53,148 nt of DNA from Rikenellaceae bacterium. GTDB taxonomy: Bacteria > Bacteroidota > Bacteroidia > Bacteroidales > Rikenellaceae. This document shows positions 34,215-43,389 of the stretch, one piece after another. The notes beneath the pieces were generated by a model that did no database searches, was not told where the DNA came from, and worked only from the letters and a program-made list of their open reading frames with translations. The first letter of the stretch is position 1. Each line of letters opens with the position of its first letter. Both the position numbers and the translations under genes were made by a program. The stretch spans positions 1 through 53,148 of the forward strand of contig SUZQ01000008.1 of assembly GCA_015059875.1 (NCBI GenBank), written 5' to 3'.

Positions 34215-36530
34215 CTACTTTATTTCGAGTGGTTGAAGAATTACCTTCTCCTCCGCATCGCTTATGTGGTCAGCCACAAGACGAATGGCGTGTATCTGCT
34301 GATTCTTCTTTGGACGGATTGTGTAGTGACCGTTGTTAAATTCTCCGAGGCGCACAAACTTCTTGCCGTCGTAGCTGACATCAATATGCCCCTTGTAGAT
34401 AAGACAACGATGGAGATGTTCATATCCCGTTGCAACCTTGATGTATGACGCCTTCAGTGGTTTTGCGAAGCGATACTCCACCCAATCTCCCTTCTTTGCG
34501 CAACGCGAGGTGTAGGCTGGGCCTTTGTAGGCGGCACACGACTCGGCTGAGTGCCTCTTTTGGAAAGGCATCGAGGAGGTGATCTTTACCTTCTCCTTTC
34601 GTGGCTCGTAGAACTTTGGCGCACCTACCCAATTGCTGTAACCTGTCATCAGACGGCTTTGGAACGAGACGAACGGAGCCAAATGGCTATTCAGAGGTGC
34701 TTTGTACTCCTGCGTTTTGTTGTTGCGAATATCTTTGTAGTACAATTTTGAGCCATCCTCTGTCGAAACGAAGATTTTTCCGTTCTCCACCTTTACGGTT
34801 GGCGATTCGAGGCGGAATGTCGCACTCATAGCCTGCAACTTGTAGTAGAAGTTACTTCTCAACACCTTCAGCATATCCTCGTACGAGCGACGCTCCTTGC
34901 TCCACGCCACCTCCGAAACGGCAAATATGCGAGGGAATATCATATACTCCAAGTAGTCCGAGAAGTGGCCCTTCGGGTTGATATTCATCAGATATATCTC
35001 TCCCCAGAATGCACCCTCGATACCTGCGATATGCTTGTATTTCTCCTTCGAGAAACCTCCAACACTAAAATCGAAGTTGCACAACTTCTTCAAATCAAGA
35101 CCTCCCGAGCCGGAACGGTGTCCGCGCTCGTGTGTTGATTGACGCTTGTCAAGATAGAAGAATGTCGAAGGCATTACGATTGTAGGGTATCCATTCTCGA
35201 TGGATGTCTGCCAGCCCTTGCCGTGGTGACGCCATCCGCAGACAAGAGTAGATTTAGGGAGCAAGCCCCCCTTCACTGCCTCGTCCCATACAACGGGCTT
35301 GCGGTTATACTTTGCGAGGATGTCGCTTACGCGGTTGAGGAAGTGTTGTTCAAGCTGAGGGCCATCCTTCAACCCCTTCTCCTTCATCAGTCGCTGACAG
35401 TCGGGACAAGGCTCCCACAACGAGAACTTAACCTCATCTCCACCAATATGGATATACTCCGAAGGGAAAATCTCAACCAACTCCTTGATGATATCTTCGA
35501 TAAGAGCGTAGTTCGACTCCTTGGCTACACACCACACATTGCGCGTATCGATGCCGTTTGTGTCGGATGTGTCGGGTGTGTAGTTGCAACGAATTGCAGG
35601 GTGTACCGTGCCGAGAGCCTTGCTGTGGCCTGGCATATCGATTTCGGGTATGACCTCTATGTTTCGCTCGGCAGCGTAGGCCACGATGTCGCGCAACTCC
35701 TCCTGCGTGTAGTAACCGCCATACTTCTGATTGAAGCGGCTGTATATAGGGTGGAGTGGCGAGTCACCTCCGCGGAAACCTCCGATTTGGGCAAATTGCG
35801 GATACTTCTTTATCTCGATGCGCCATGCGGGGTTATCCACCAAGTGGAAATGCAACTTATTGAGCTTGCAGTATGCCATATAGTCGATTACGCGCTTAAC
35901 TTCGTTTACGGGTTGGAATGTGCGAGCAACATCGAGTAAGAAACCGCGATATTGGTACTGCGGAGCATCTTTAACTTCGATGTACGACACCTCCATCGGC
36001 AGTGGCGCATTCTTGGTATAGATGGCGTGTGGAAGGAGTTGCAAGAGCGATTGAATGCCGTTAAAGACACCTCCGTAGCCACCTCCGCGAATCTCTATAC
36101 CCTTTTTGTTGATGGTAAGGGTATACTCCTCCTGCGCGAGATTTTTCGTATCGAGCAATAGGCGAATAGAGTTGCTCTTCTTGCCTCTATTACGCTCCAA
36201 AGGGAGATATAGACGCAGATAATTTGCAGCCTTCTCCACTCCCTCATCGCAGATGATTGCAGTGCGCTCGTTGATAGTAAAACGCTCCTCGCCCTTCACG
36301 AGCGAAAGAGGTTGTGGAATAATATCTGTAAATAGTGGTGCTGGCGGAGCTGGTGGAGTTACGACCTTTACCGAGTCGGAATCTTTGGCTTTGCGCTCCT
36401 TTTTTACCTTTTCAACTTTTTCAATCTTTACGGTGTCAGCCAATTTTCTCTTTGTCTTAATCTTTGTGGAATCGGCTGCACACGCACTCTGCGTAAGAAG
36501 CAATAGAATAGAAAGAATTAAAAGTTTCAT
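34215..36530 (-). CDS. secreted GH20 beta-N-acetylhexosaminidase with C-terminal carbohydrate-binding-like domain
   Basis: This 771-aa protein has a signal peptide (residues 1-18, ending SACA), a lysine/valine/proline-rich linker (20-66) and a GH20b-type N-domain (67-190). The GH20 barrel (192-540) has the catalytic pair Asp365-Glu366 in HIGGDEV, and the C-terminal region (about 640-771) looks like an F5/8-type sugar-binding module. It removes terminal GlcNAc/GalNAc from glycans, feeding NagB. One substrate-loop motif reads LHFHLVDNPAWRIE, where family members usually have HLTDDQ-type; Asp232 is kept but the next residue is Asn. Confidence 0.9.
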   Translation of the reverse strand: MKLLILSILLLLTQSACAADSTKIKTKRKLADTVKIEKVEKVKKERKAKDSDSVKVVTPPAPPAPLFTDIIPQPLSLVKGEERFTINERTAIICDEGVEKAANYLRLYLPLERNRGKKSNSIRLLLDTKNLAQEEYTLTINKKGIEIRGGGYGGVFNGIQSLLQLLPHAIYTKNAPLPMEVSYIEVKDAPQYQYRGFLLDVARTFQPVNEVKRVIDYMAYCKLNKLHFHLVDNPAWRIEIKKYPQFAQIGGFRGGDSPLHPIYSRFNQKYGGYYTQEELRDIVAYAAERNIEVIPEIDMPGHSKALGTVHPAIRCNYTPDTSDTNGIDTRNVWCVAKESNYALIEDIIKELVEIFPSEYIHIGGDEVKFSLWEPCPDCQRLMKEKGLKDGPQLEQHFLNRVSDILAKYNRKPVVWDEAVKGGLLPKSTLVCGWRHHGKGWQTSIENGYPTIVMPSTFFYLDKRQSTHERGHRSGSGGLDLKKLCNFDFSVGGFSKEKYKHIAGIEGAFWGEIYLMNINPKGHFSDYLEYMIFPRIFAVSEVAWSKERRSYEDMLKVLRSNFYYKLQAMSATFRLESPTVKVENGKIFVSTEDGSKLYYKDIRNNKTQEYKAPLNSHLAPFVSFQSRLMTGYSNWVGAPKFYEPRKEKVKITSSMPFQKRHSAESCAAYKGPAYTSRCAKKGDWVEYRFAKPLKASYIKVATGYEHLHRCLIYKGHIDVSYDGKKFVRLGEFNNGHYTIRPKKNQQIHAIRLVADHISDAEEKVILQPLEIK

Positions 36531-36551
36531 AAGTTAAGCAGTTAGTTTTCG

Positions 36552-36582
36552 CAAAGATAGCAACTAAAACGGAAAACTGAAA
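36552..36582 (-). promoter_or_regulatory. candidate promoter of the GH20 gene
   Basis: TATCTTTG (minus, 36552-36559) with TTTC 19 nt upstream (36579-36582). Leader of about 15-20 nt. Confidence 0.5.
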
Positions 36583-36647
36583 GCGGAAAACGGAAAAGTT
36601 TTTTTCTAGACGAGAGCAGAGAGTAGTTGATAGTTAAAGATAAAAGG

Positions 36648-36814
36648 GAATTATATACTTTAATGTTGTGGTTTATAATAATTCGTCATTCTGAGGCTTC
36701 GCAGAAGCCGTGAGAATCTCCCTTATTGTATTTTAACAGAAAAGTGGGAGATTGCCACGAGCCTAACGGCTCTCGCAATGACGAGTGATTTTACAACATT
36801 AAAGTATATAATTC
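36648..36814. mobile_element. 167-bp MITE-like palindromic element
   Basis: Perfect 22-bp terminal inverted repeats (36648-36669 and 36793-36814; GAATTATATACTTTAATGTT type) enclose a second, inner inverted repeat (CGTCATT...GAATCTCCC against GGGAGATT...AATGACG). It has no coding capacity. A partial copy of the end (AGTATATAATTC) is repeated directly at the right border. The inner part resembles a widespread bacterial repeat of the type CGTCATTGCGAG...GCAATCTC, from memory. It lies in the 542-nt gap 36531-37072. Confidence 0.7.
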
Positions 36815-36840
36815 AGTATATAATTCCGAAATAAAATACC

Positions 36841-36889
36841 TTTAATTCTCAATTCTCAATTTGCTCTCGCGCCCCCTATACCCCCCCCC
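36841..36889. repeat. AATTCTC heptamers and C9 tract
   Basis: Two to three AATTCTC units (36843-36861) and nine consecutive C (36881-36889) stand just downstream of the M49 gene's terminator. Confidence 0.65.
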
Positions 36890-36891
36890 TA

Positions 36892-36926
36892 CAAAAAACA
36901 AGAGTACCCCGAAGGGCACTCTTGTT
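36892..36926 (-). terminator. intrinsic terminator of the M49 peptidase transcript
   Basis: On the minus strand AACAAGAGTGCCC, loop TTCG, then GGGTACTCTTGTT and a T run. It lies about 150 nt beyond the stop codon at 37073. Confidence 0.8.
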
Positions 36927-36930
36927 ATTG

Positions 36931-37071
36931 GTCGTTCTGTCAAGTTTGAACGGGATTGCTCAACTGTTATTCTCTCCACTCGGAGCAAATTGTTTTGCGA
37001 CCAAGTCCCCCTTTTGCAAAGGGGGATTTAGGGGGAATGTTGAGATGTTGTCGTTCTGTCAAGTTTGAACG
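36931..37071. repeat. 22-bp direct repeats flanking a hairpin segment
   Basis: The same 22 bp (GTCGTTCTGTCAAGTTTGAA plus CG) occur at 36931-36952 and 37050-37071. Between them is CCCCCTTTTGCAAAGGGGG (37007-37025), a hairpin followed by GATTTAGGGGG. The right copy also forms an 11-bp inverted repeat with the last codons of the M49 gene (37060-37085). Confidence 0.75.
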
Positions 37072-37072
37072 C

Positions 37073-39076
37073 TTAGTTCAAACTTGGCAAGAACGAGTAG
37101 TCTTTCGAGTAGTGGAGGTGCTGCTCGATGTAGTTTGCAGGGTACGAAATCTTTACATCTACAATCTTGTCACCCTCCTTAACCAACTCATACTCAGGGT
37201 TTACGAAACCTCCGTAAGGCTCGATGTTGAGTGCATAGTAACGCTCGCGCACCTCCTTGTGGAGATCCTGATCAATCTTAACAGCGTACTTCTCAATCAA
37301 AACCTTACCTGCCTCGAAGTCACCCTCCGACTTGATACGCTGAATCTCGCGGAGCTGCTCGCCAAAGATAGCGCGTAACTTGTCGAAATCATTAACTACG
37401 ATGTAACGCTTGCCATCCTTAACAACCCACTCGATAACATTCTCTGCCTTGCCGAGGTCGTATGCCCAGCACGAAATGAGCTTGCGGTTACGCATGTGAG
37501 CCTGCTCTACATCCTTACCCAACTCGATACGCGAGAGCTGTGTCATTGCACCATTCATTACATACGAAGCGTACTGTGCCTTTGCCACATCGAGCGATGG
37601 GATAAGACCGAGCTCAACCATCTTCTCGTCGCCGAGGTAGTAGAGTGCAAAGAGGTCTGCACGAGTCTCCTCAAGAGCCGACGAGTATACGCCCAACTCG
37701 GTGCCTGTAGTACCTGGAGCAAGCTGACCAGAGCCGTGACCAAGACACTCGTGAAGGTCGGTGTGGAGGTCATCCGACAACTTGCCATACTCCTTCATAC
37801 GAGCGCGATCCTCCTCGCGGAGTACGAACTCCTCCGAGAAACCGCCACCCTGTGCAGCCTTCTTGTATGCGTAGGTGATGTTGTCGATAGTCACCGACTT
37901 CGAGCCGTGCTCCTTGCGAATCCAATCTGCATTAGGAAGGTTGATACCGATAGGGGTTGTAGGGTAGGTGTCGCCACCGAGCATAGCCACGGTGATAACC
38001 TTCGCCGATACGCCCTTAACCTTCTCCTTGCGGTATGCAGGGTTGATTGGCGAGTGATCCTCGAACCACTGTGCATTCTCCGAGATAATCTGTGTACGAC
38101 GGCAAGCCTCCTTGTCGAGGAAGTTTACAACCGACTCCCACGAAGCCTTGTAGCCGAGTGGATCGCCATAAACCTCGGTAAAGCCGTTTACGAAATCGAC
38201 ATTCGAGGTGGTATCCTTAACCCACGACACATTGAAAGCGTCGAAGTCGCGCAAGTCGCCCGATTTGTAGTACTTAATCAACAGACCGATAGTTGTCTTG
38301 GTTGGCTCCTCTGCAACCTCGTAAGCCTTCTCCAACCAATATACAATCTGCTCCAACGCCTCGGTATACATACCGCCAATCTTGTAGGTCTGCTCGTAGA
38401 TCTTGCCATTCTTCTTTACGAGCTTCGAGTTCAAACCGTAGGAGATTGGGCAAGGATCGTTGCCAGCCTTCTTAATCATATCGTTGTAGAACTTCTCTAC
38501 CTCTGCCTGAGTCAAACCCTCGTAGTAGTTGCCAGCAGATGTTGCGATAACATCTGCACCCTTTGCCTGATTGAGGCGGGTAGCGTAGAGATCCTTATTG
38601 AAGATAGCCTCCAAAATAACCTCCTTCTCTACAGGCGACTCAACGCCATACTTGTCCCACTGAGCCGAGAACCACTCGCGCGAGAACTCAGGTGCGAACT
38701 TGTCGTTCGAGTAGTGGTGGTGAATACCGTTAGCCAACCAAACCTTCTTCAAATACTTCTCCATTGCCTTGAACTCGTTGCACTCCTTATCGCCATCGTA
38801 CGAGGTGTAAATCTTCTCCAACGCACGGCGGATGGTAAGGTTGTACTTGAAGTTCTGATCGAACAAGATGTCACGACCGCACTTTGCCGACTCGGCTAAA
38901 TAGTAGATCAAAAGTTTGTCGTTGAGCGACTGATTTTCAAACTCTGGCACCTCGTAGCGGATAATCTTGATATCGTCGAAACGATCAACAATCCACGGCT
39001 GCTCAGCTTCCTTCTCCTTGCAAGAGGTCATAGCCATTGCAATAATTCCCATTGTTACAAAAACGATTTTTTTCAT
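37073..39076 (-). CDS. dipeptidyl peptidase III (M49) lipoprotein
   Basis: This 667-aa zinc peptidase releases dipeptides from N-termini. It has a lipoprotein signal with Cys19 (AMTSC). The M49 zinc motif is HECLGH (442-447, the form HExxxH/HExxGH) and the third ligand lies in EETRAD (469-474). Relatives in Bacteroidota are often mislabelled as dihydrofolate reductase in databases; the true folA is at 50.3 kb. It is likely periplasm-facing. It sits 33 nt downstream of the sialidase-fold gene on the same strand. Confidence 0.9.
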   Translation of the reverse strand: MKKIVFVTMGIIAMAMTSCKEKEAEQPWIVDRFDDIKIIRYEVPEFENQSLNDKLLIYYLAESAKCGRDILFDQNFKYNLTIRRALEKIYTSYDGDKECNEFKAMEKYLKKVWLANGIHHHYSNDKFAPEFSREWFSAQWDKYGVESPVEKEVILEAIFNKDLYATRLNQAKGADVIATSAGNYYEGLTQAEVEKFYNDMIKKAGNDPCPISYGLNSKLVKKNGKIYEQTYKIGGMYTEALEQIVYWLEKAYEVAEEPTKTTIGLLIKYYKSGDLRDFDAFNVSWVKDTTSNVDFVNGFTEVYGDPLGYKASWESVVNFLDKEACRRTQIISENAQWFEDHSPINPAYRKEKVKGVSAKVITVAMLGGDTYPTTPIGINLPNADWIRKEHGSKSVTIDNITYAYKKAAQGGGFSEEFVLREEDRARMKEYGKLSDDLHTDLHECLGHGSGQLAPGTTGTELGVYSSALEETRADLFALYYLGDEKMVELGLIPSLDVAKAQYASYVMNGAMTQLSRIELGKDVEQAHMRNRKLISCWAYDLGKAENVIEWVVKDGKRYIVVNDFDKLRAIFGEQLREIQRIKSEGDFEAGKVLIEKYAVKIDQDLHKEVRERYYALNIEPYGGFVNPEYELVKEGDKIVDVKISYPANYIEQHLHYSKDYSFLPSLN

Positions 39077-39109
39077 ATATACCTATATTTATTTAAGTGT
39101 TGAATTATC

Positions 39110-40282
39110 TTATTTATAGTTCGCATCGGCAAATTTCTCGATTCGCCTAAATAGTATGTAGTTCGAGTCGTGTTGGTTGTGGGCATTGCCCTCGTTATCC
39201 TCCCACGCGGTGCGGATCACAGCAACTATATCCTCGCCATCGAACTGCCAATCGACATACTGCACTCCGTGATACTTCACATCTGGGTGGGCGATAATCA
39301 CCCGTTCGTGCCTCCACGAAACCAAATCCTCCGAGCTGCAAAGCGTCAGCGTGTTGCGTGTCTTGTCGTTCTTTATAACGAGTTTATCCGCCTCGGTAGT
39401 ATTTGCGAGTGTCCAATATTTTGCGGTGCGTTCGTCGTAGCGAATTGTAAACTTCTTCGCACCTCCGGGGAATGGCATAAAGCCTTTTTCGGTGTCGAAC
39501 GAAATCTTTTTGCCGTTTGGCGAAACCTCCACCCGTGCGCACTGCTCCTCGCCAACGCCCTTAGAGGTGTTTACGCGGAGGATATTGAGCAACTGTTTGT
39601 TCGCTCTGTCATAGACGATATTTCCTTCGAGCCAACCTCGAAAATCTCCACCTAACCACGCAGGGTTGGAGTAGAGGATATTTGAGCGTCTCCAACTCTT
39701 TGCGTCGAGCAGATCGGCATTCACGGGGGCTGAAAGCACCATCGCCGAGTAGCGTCGTCCCCATTTGCGTACCTTGTGCGTAGCGTACTCAAACGCCTTC
39801 CAGATTCGCCCATTGTGGATAATTACGGGAGTTGGCGCAGTGTGGTACTCGCCCTCGATGATGAGTCCATTCTCTGCATTGTATGGGTTTGTCCAACTCT
39901 CGCCATTGTCGCTCGATCTTCGCAAAACTATATTTCCGTGATGGCGGCAAGTGCCGAAGATGTAGACATCGCCTTTGTGGCAGAAGAGACTCGACCAAAA
40001 TTGACCTCGCAGTGTCGCGGTTTTGCGCCACGAAATGCCCTTGTCGTCAGAAACGAAGATTTCGGTAATTGCCGTCTCGAACTCTTTGGTCTTTGGGCCG
40101 AAGTAGTCGTGGCTCACCACATAGCGACCATTTGGCAGAATGCAGATACTTGGCGAACCGAGGTATTTGCCCTTCGATGCGGGGCTATGGTTTACGACAG
40201 TGCCTGGTAACTCGACCAATTGTGCCGTTGCGGTGCAAGCAACGACAGCCAAAGTCAATACTATCAGACCTAATCTCTTCAT
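39110..40282 (-). CDS. secreted sialidase-fold (BNR-type beta-propeller) protein
   Basis: The start is ATG 40282 with AGAGAG before it; an in-frame TTG at 40303 is rejected. This gives 390 aa with a signal peptide (MKRLGLIVLTLAVVACTATA). The body has propeller-type repeats with Asp-box-like SSDNGESWT and SDDKGISWR. Sialidase-superfamily proteins of this length act on glycans, but the arginine triad cannot be assigned with certainty here, so exo-sialidase activity is not claimed. It lies between the M16 and M49 genes with 65- and 33-nt gaps, probably one transcript. Confidence 0.78.
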   Translation of the reverse strand: MKRLGLIVLTLAVVACTATAQLVELPGTVVNHSPASKGKYLGSPSICILPNGRYVVSHDYFGPKTKEFETAITEIFVSDDKGISWRKTATLRGQFWSSLFCHKGDVYIFGTCRHHGNIVLRRSSDNGESWTNPYNAENGLIIEGEYHTAPTPVIIHNGRIWKAFEYATHKVRKWGRRYSAMVLSAPVNADLLDAKSWRRSNILYSNPAWLGGDFRGWLEGNIVYDRANKQLLNILRVNTSKGVGEEQCARVEVSPNGKKISFDTEKGFMPFPGGAKKFTIRYDERTAKYWTLANTTEADKLVIKNDKTRNTLTLCSSEDLVSWRHERVIIAHPDVKYHGVQYVDWQFDGEDIVAVIRTAWEDNEGNAHNQHDSNYILFRRIEKFADANYK

Positions 40283-40310
40283 ATTAAACTCTCTTTTTTG
40301 CAAATTAAAA

Positions 40311-40355
40311 CCTCAAATGCCTCTAATGCCTCAAATGCCCTTAATCTCTAATATC
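40311..40355. repeat. 9-nt tandem array overlapping a stop codon
   Basis: Units CCTCAAATG / CCTCTAATG / CCCTTAATC run from 40311 into the end of the M16 gene, whose stop codon (40348-40350) is inside the array. Confidence 0.7.
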
Positions 40356-43248
40356 CGAAAATCTCCTCTTGCGAAAGATACTTTATTTTGCCGAGTGTAC
40401 CGATATACTTCATATCGAGGTCGTGCCTATCGCCCAGGATGCAGTAGGTGTAGGCTCTACCCTTGATAAACTCCTGCTGGAACTTCACCACATCATCGAG
40501 TGTAAGCGGTTGAACACCCTCATACAGAGTCTTATACATATCCTCTTTAAGTCCGAATTTCTCCTGTTCGAGGTAGCTCCACAAAATATCCATCTTGGTA
40601 GTGCGTTTGCTCTCGATATTTGCCAAGAAGCCACTCTTTGCCAACTCAAAAGCCTTCTCCGAACGAGGCATATTTTCGATAATTTCGTCAAATGCTTCGA
40701 CAGCCTGCTGCACTTTGTCGTTCTGTGTGGCGATAAAGGCGTAGAAGTAGTATGGGTGTTGCGGAACACGACCTTTTGCAAGATAGGTGTATGCCGAGTA
40801 TGCCAAACCTCGTGCTTCGCGCATCTCCTGAAAAACGATAGCGTTCATACCACCAGAGAAGTAGTTGTTGTAGAGATTGCCTACAGGCGAATAGTCGAGA
40901 TTCCACTTATCCCCCTCACGACACGAATACTGCATATAATACACCTGCTTCGCATCGTACTGCGCAAAGAGAACATTCGACTTTGTTACGGCTTTTGTAG
41001 GCGTAGACTCCGACTTCAAGTCAAGAAGATGGTCGCCTGTTTGATGTGTATTATAGAGTACACCTACAAAGTCATTGAGGTGGTGTGGCCCGTAATACAT
41101 TACGCGGTGCTTAATCTTCGGCAGCTGCTTGATATTGGCGAGTAGCTCCTCCGACGAAATCTCTTGCAACTCCTTGTTTGACATTGTGCATGTACGAATG
41201 TAGTCGCCACCATAGAGGCAGTAGTTCTGCAAATGGAGGAAGTTCTCCTGCTGCGAAGCCTTGGCATTTATGCGCTGTTGCTCGAAGTCGCTCTTCACTC
41301 CCTGCAAAATACTCTCATCGCCCTTGACATTGGCAATGTAATCCTCAATAATAGTCATCGCACGCTCCATATTCTCGGAAAGACCACTTATTATAAGGTA
41401 GGTCTTATCGCCCGTTACGGTGATATTGAACGAGCAAGCAAGATCGAATAACTCTCGCTTAATATCCTCTGCACTCTTCTCTATTGTACCGAGCAACTCC
41501 ATATAGTCGGCAGCCAAAGCCATAGACTTTACGGTTGTAGTGCCAAAGTCGTAGAGGTAGATAAGCGAGAATAGCTCGTTTGTTTCGTTACGCTTGTATA
41601 GCACCTCCAATCCACTCTCCAATTTTGCCTGTCCCATATCGCGCTCATAGTCGATAAATTGTGGCGCAATAGGCGCAACCTCCGACTGCTGAGTGGCAAT
41701 GAGATAGTCGCTCTGTGCATCACGATTTGCCGAGATAGGGGTTATCGAAGGTTTGTCGATTTTCTTCTGCGACTTATCCTCGCCCTGACGCTTGTAGACT
41801 ACGCAGTAGCCCTCGGCAGGCATATTCTTGTTTGCCCATGCAACGACATCCTCTTTGGTAATATCGGCTGCACGGTCAATCTCGGTTGCGACAACCTCCC
41901 AATCCAAACCATTGATGAATGCCGCCTCCATCTTGTAGGCACGGACAAAGTTGTTCTCCAAATCCGCCATCTCGCCACGGCGATGGTTGGCAATGATCGC
42001 TTTCAAGAGGTCGGAATCAAACTCTCCGTTGCGCAACTTTGCAACCTCGGCAAGCAGCAAATCTCGCACCTCTTCAAGCGATTGCCCCTGCTTTGGCTCG
42101 CCCATTAGGGTTACGATACCTGCATCTGCAAGATACTCCACGCCGCCCCACGCATCGAGAACCTTCTGCTCCTGCAAAAGATTGGTGTCGAGCAGACCGC
42201 AATTTCCTCCATTCGAGAGGACTGATGAGAGTAATGCACCTACAAGTCTGCCTTCGCTCTTTGCACCCTCGATAGGCCAAGCGATAGCCACGCTCTCACT
42301 CTCCAAGCCGTAAACTTCCGCCTCCTTAACCTCGGTCATACGAGCAGGCTTATACTCCTTGACCTTCGGGAGTTTGCGATTTGGTTTGAGTTTTCCGAAG
42401 TACTTGTCAATAATCACAATCGCCTCGTCAGGGTTGAAATCTCCCGCCATACATATTGCCATATTGTTTGGCACATAGTAGGTCTTGTAGTAGTTCTTGA
42501 TATTTGTGATTGACGGATTTTTCAGATGCTCCTGCTTACCGATTGTGGTTTGTGTGCCATACGGATGGTCAGGGAAGGTGAGAGCCAACAACTTGTCGAA
42601 CAACTTGCCATTGTCGCGAGTGAGCCCCATATTGTACTCCTCATAGACCGTTTCGAGTTCGGTGTGAAAACCACGAATTACAGCATTCTCGAATCGCTCC
42701 GCCTGAATCTTCGCCCAATTCTCAATCTGGTTCGATGGGATATCCTCCACATAGTTTGTTTCGTCATACGATGTCCAGGCGTTTGTGCCGTCAGCACCTA
42801 TCGCCTGCATCAACTTGTCGTACTCGTTAGGAATGGCATACTTCGAAGCCTCCTGCGATACGCTGTCAATCTTTGCATATATCGCCTTGCGCTCCACCTC
42901 GTCAGTGGTTGCACGATAGACCTCGAACAAACGCTCAATCTCGTCAAGCAGAGGCTTCTCCGCCTCGTAGTTCTGAGTTCCGAACTTGTCGGTACCCTTG
43001 AACATCAAATGCTCAAAGTAGTGCGCCAAACCTGTTGTCTCGGCAGGGTCATTCTTCGAGCCTACACGCACGGCAATCATAGTCTGCAAACGAGGCTGCT
43101 CCTTGTTTACCGACATATAGACCTTCAATCCGTTTTTGAGTGTATATATGCGTGTAGCGGACTTATCGCCCTCTACGCTCTCGTAGCGATAACCGCACGA
43201 AACGGCAACCATCGCCACCAAAATCATTAACCAACCAAATTTTTTCAT
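40348..43248 (-). CDS. M16-family zinc metallopeptidase lipoprotein
   Basis: The start is ATG 43248, giving 966 aa with a lipoprotein signal (lipobox VSC, Cys18). The upstream in-frame ATG at 43269 lies in a heptamer repeat and would spoil the signal. The first M16 domain has the inverted zinc motif HYFEH (76-80) in GLAHYFEHLMFKGT. A second M16 domain set follows in the C-terminal half (from about residue 540), which includes the R/Y motif region EMREARGLAYSAY. It probably degrades peptides in the periplasm. Confidence 0.92.
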   Translation of the reverse strand: MKKFGWLMILVAMVAVSCGYRYESVEGDKSATRIYTLKNGLKVYMSVNKEQPRLQTMIAVRVGSKNDPAETTGLAHYFEHLMFKGTDKFGTQNYEAEKPLLDEIERLFEVYRATTDEVERKAIYAKIDSVSQEASKYAIPNEYDKLMQAIGADGTNAWTSYDETNYVEDIPSNQIENWAKIQAERFENAVIRGFHTELETVYEEYNMGLTRDNGKLFDKLLALTFPDHPYGTQTTIGKQEHLKNPSITNIKNYYKTYYVPNNMAICMAGDFNPDEAIVIIDKYFGKLKPNRKLPKVKEYKPARMTEVKEAEVYGLESESVAIAWPIEGAKSEGRLVGALLSSVLSNGGNCGLLDTNLLQEQKVLDAWGGVEYLADAGIVTLMGEPKQGQSLEEVRDLLLAEVAKLRNGEFDSDLLKAIIANHRRGEMADLENNFVRAYKMEAAFINGLDWEVVATEIDRAADITKEDVVAWANKNMPAEGYCVVYKRQGEDKSQKKIDKPSITPISANRDAQSDYLIATQQSEVAPIAPQFIDYERDMGQAKLESGLEVLYKRNETNELFSLIYLYDFGTTTVKSMALAADYMELLGTIEKSAEDIKRELFDLACSFNITVTGDKTYLIISGLSENMERAMTIIEDYIANVKGDESILQGVKSDFEQQRINAKASQQENFLHLQNYCLYGGDYIRTCTMSNKELQEISSEELLANIKQLPKIKHRVMYYGPHHLNDFVGVLYNTHQTGDHLLDLKSESTPTKAVTKSNVLFAQYDAKQVYYMQYSCREGDKWNLDYSPVGNLYNNYFSGGMNAIVFQEMREARGLAYSAYTYLAKGRVPQHPYYFYAFIATQNDKVQQAVEAFDEIIENMPRSEKAFELAKSGFLANIESKRTTKMDILWSYLEQEKFGLKEDMYKTLYEGVQPLTLDDVVKFQQEFIKGRAYTYCILGDRHDLDMKYIGTLGKIKYLSQEEIFGY

Positions 43249-43258
43249 ACTATTTTTG

Positions 43259-43366
43259 CTTTTAGCCATTTGCCATTTGCCATTAGCTAAATTGAAAATT
43301 ATTTCGCCGCAGGCCTAAATATAAATTCCTTTAATTATCAAGTGTCAATTATCAATTGTCAATTTG
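43259..43366. repeat. heptamer arrays (CCATTTG and CAATTAT/GTCAATT)
   Basis: TTAGCCATTTGCCATTTGCC (43261-43280) leads, on the minus strand, into GGCTAAAAGCAAAAATAGT immediately before the M16 ATG. A second array of CAATTATCAATTGTCAATT type spans 43331-43366. Confidence 0.75.
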
Positions 43367-43389
43367 AAAACCCTGTTTTCATCTCTTGT

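Noticed and set aside
37073..39076. Dihydrofolate reductase
   Set aside because: Proteins like this are sometimes labelled so, but the HECLGH and EETRAD motifs define an M49 peptidase, and a genuine folA is at 50332-50817.
43249..43269. Upstream ATG for the M16 gene
   Set aside because: It lies in the heptamer repeat and would put polar residues before the signal peptide; the next ATG gives a clean lipoprotein signal.
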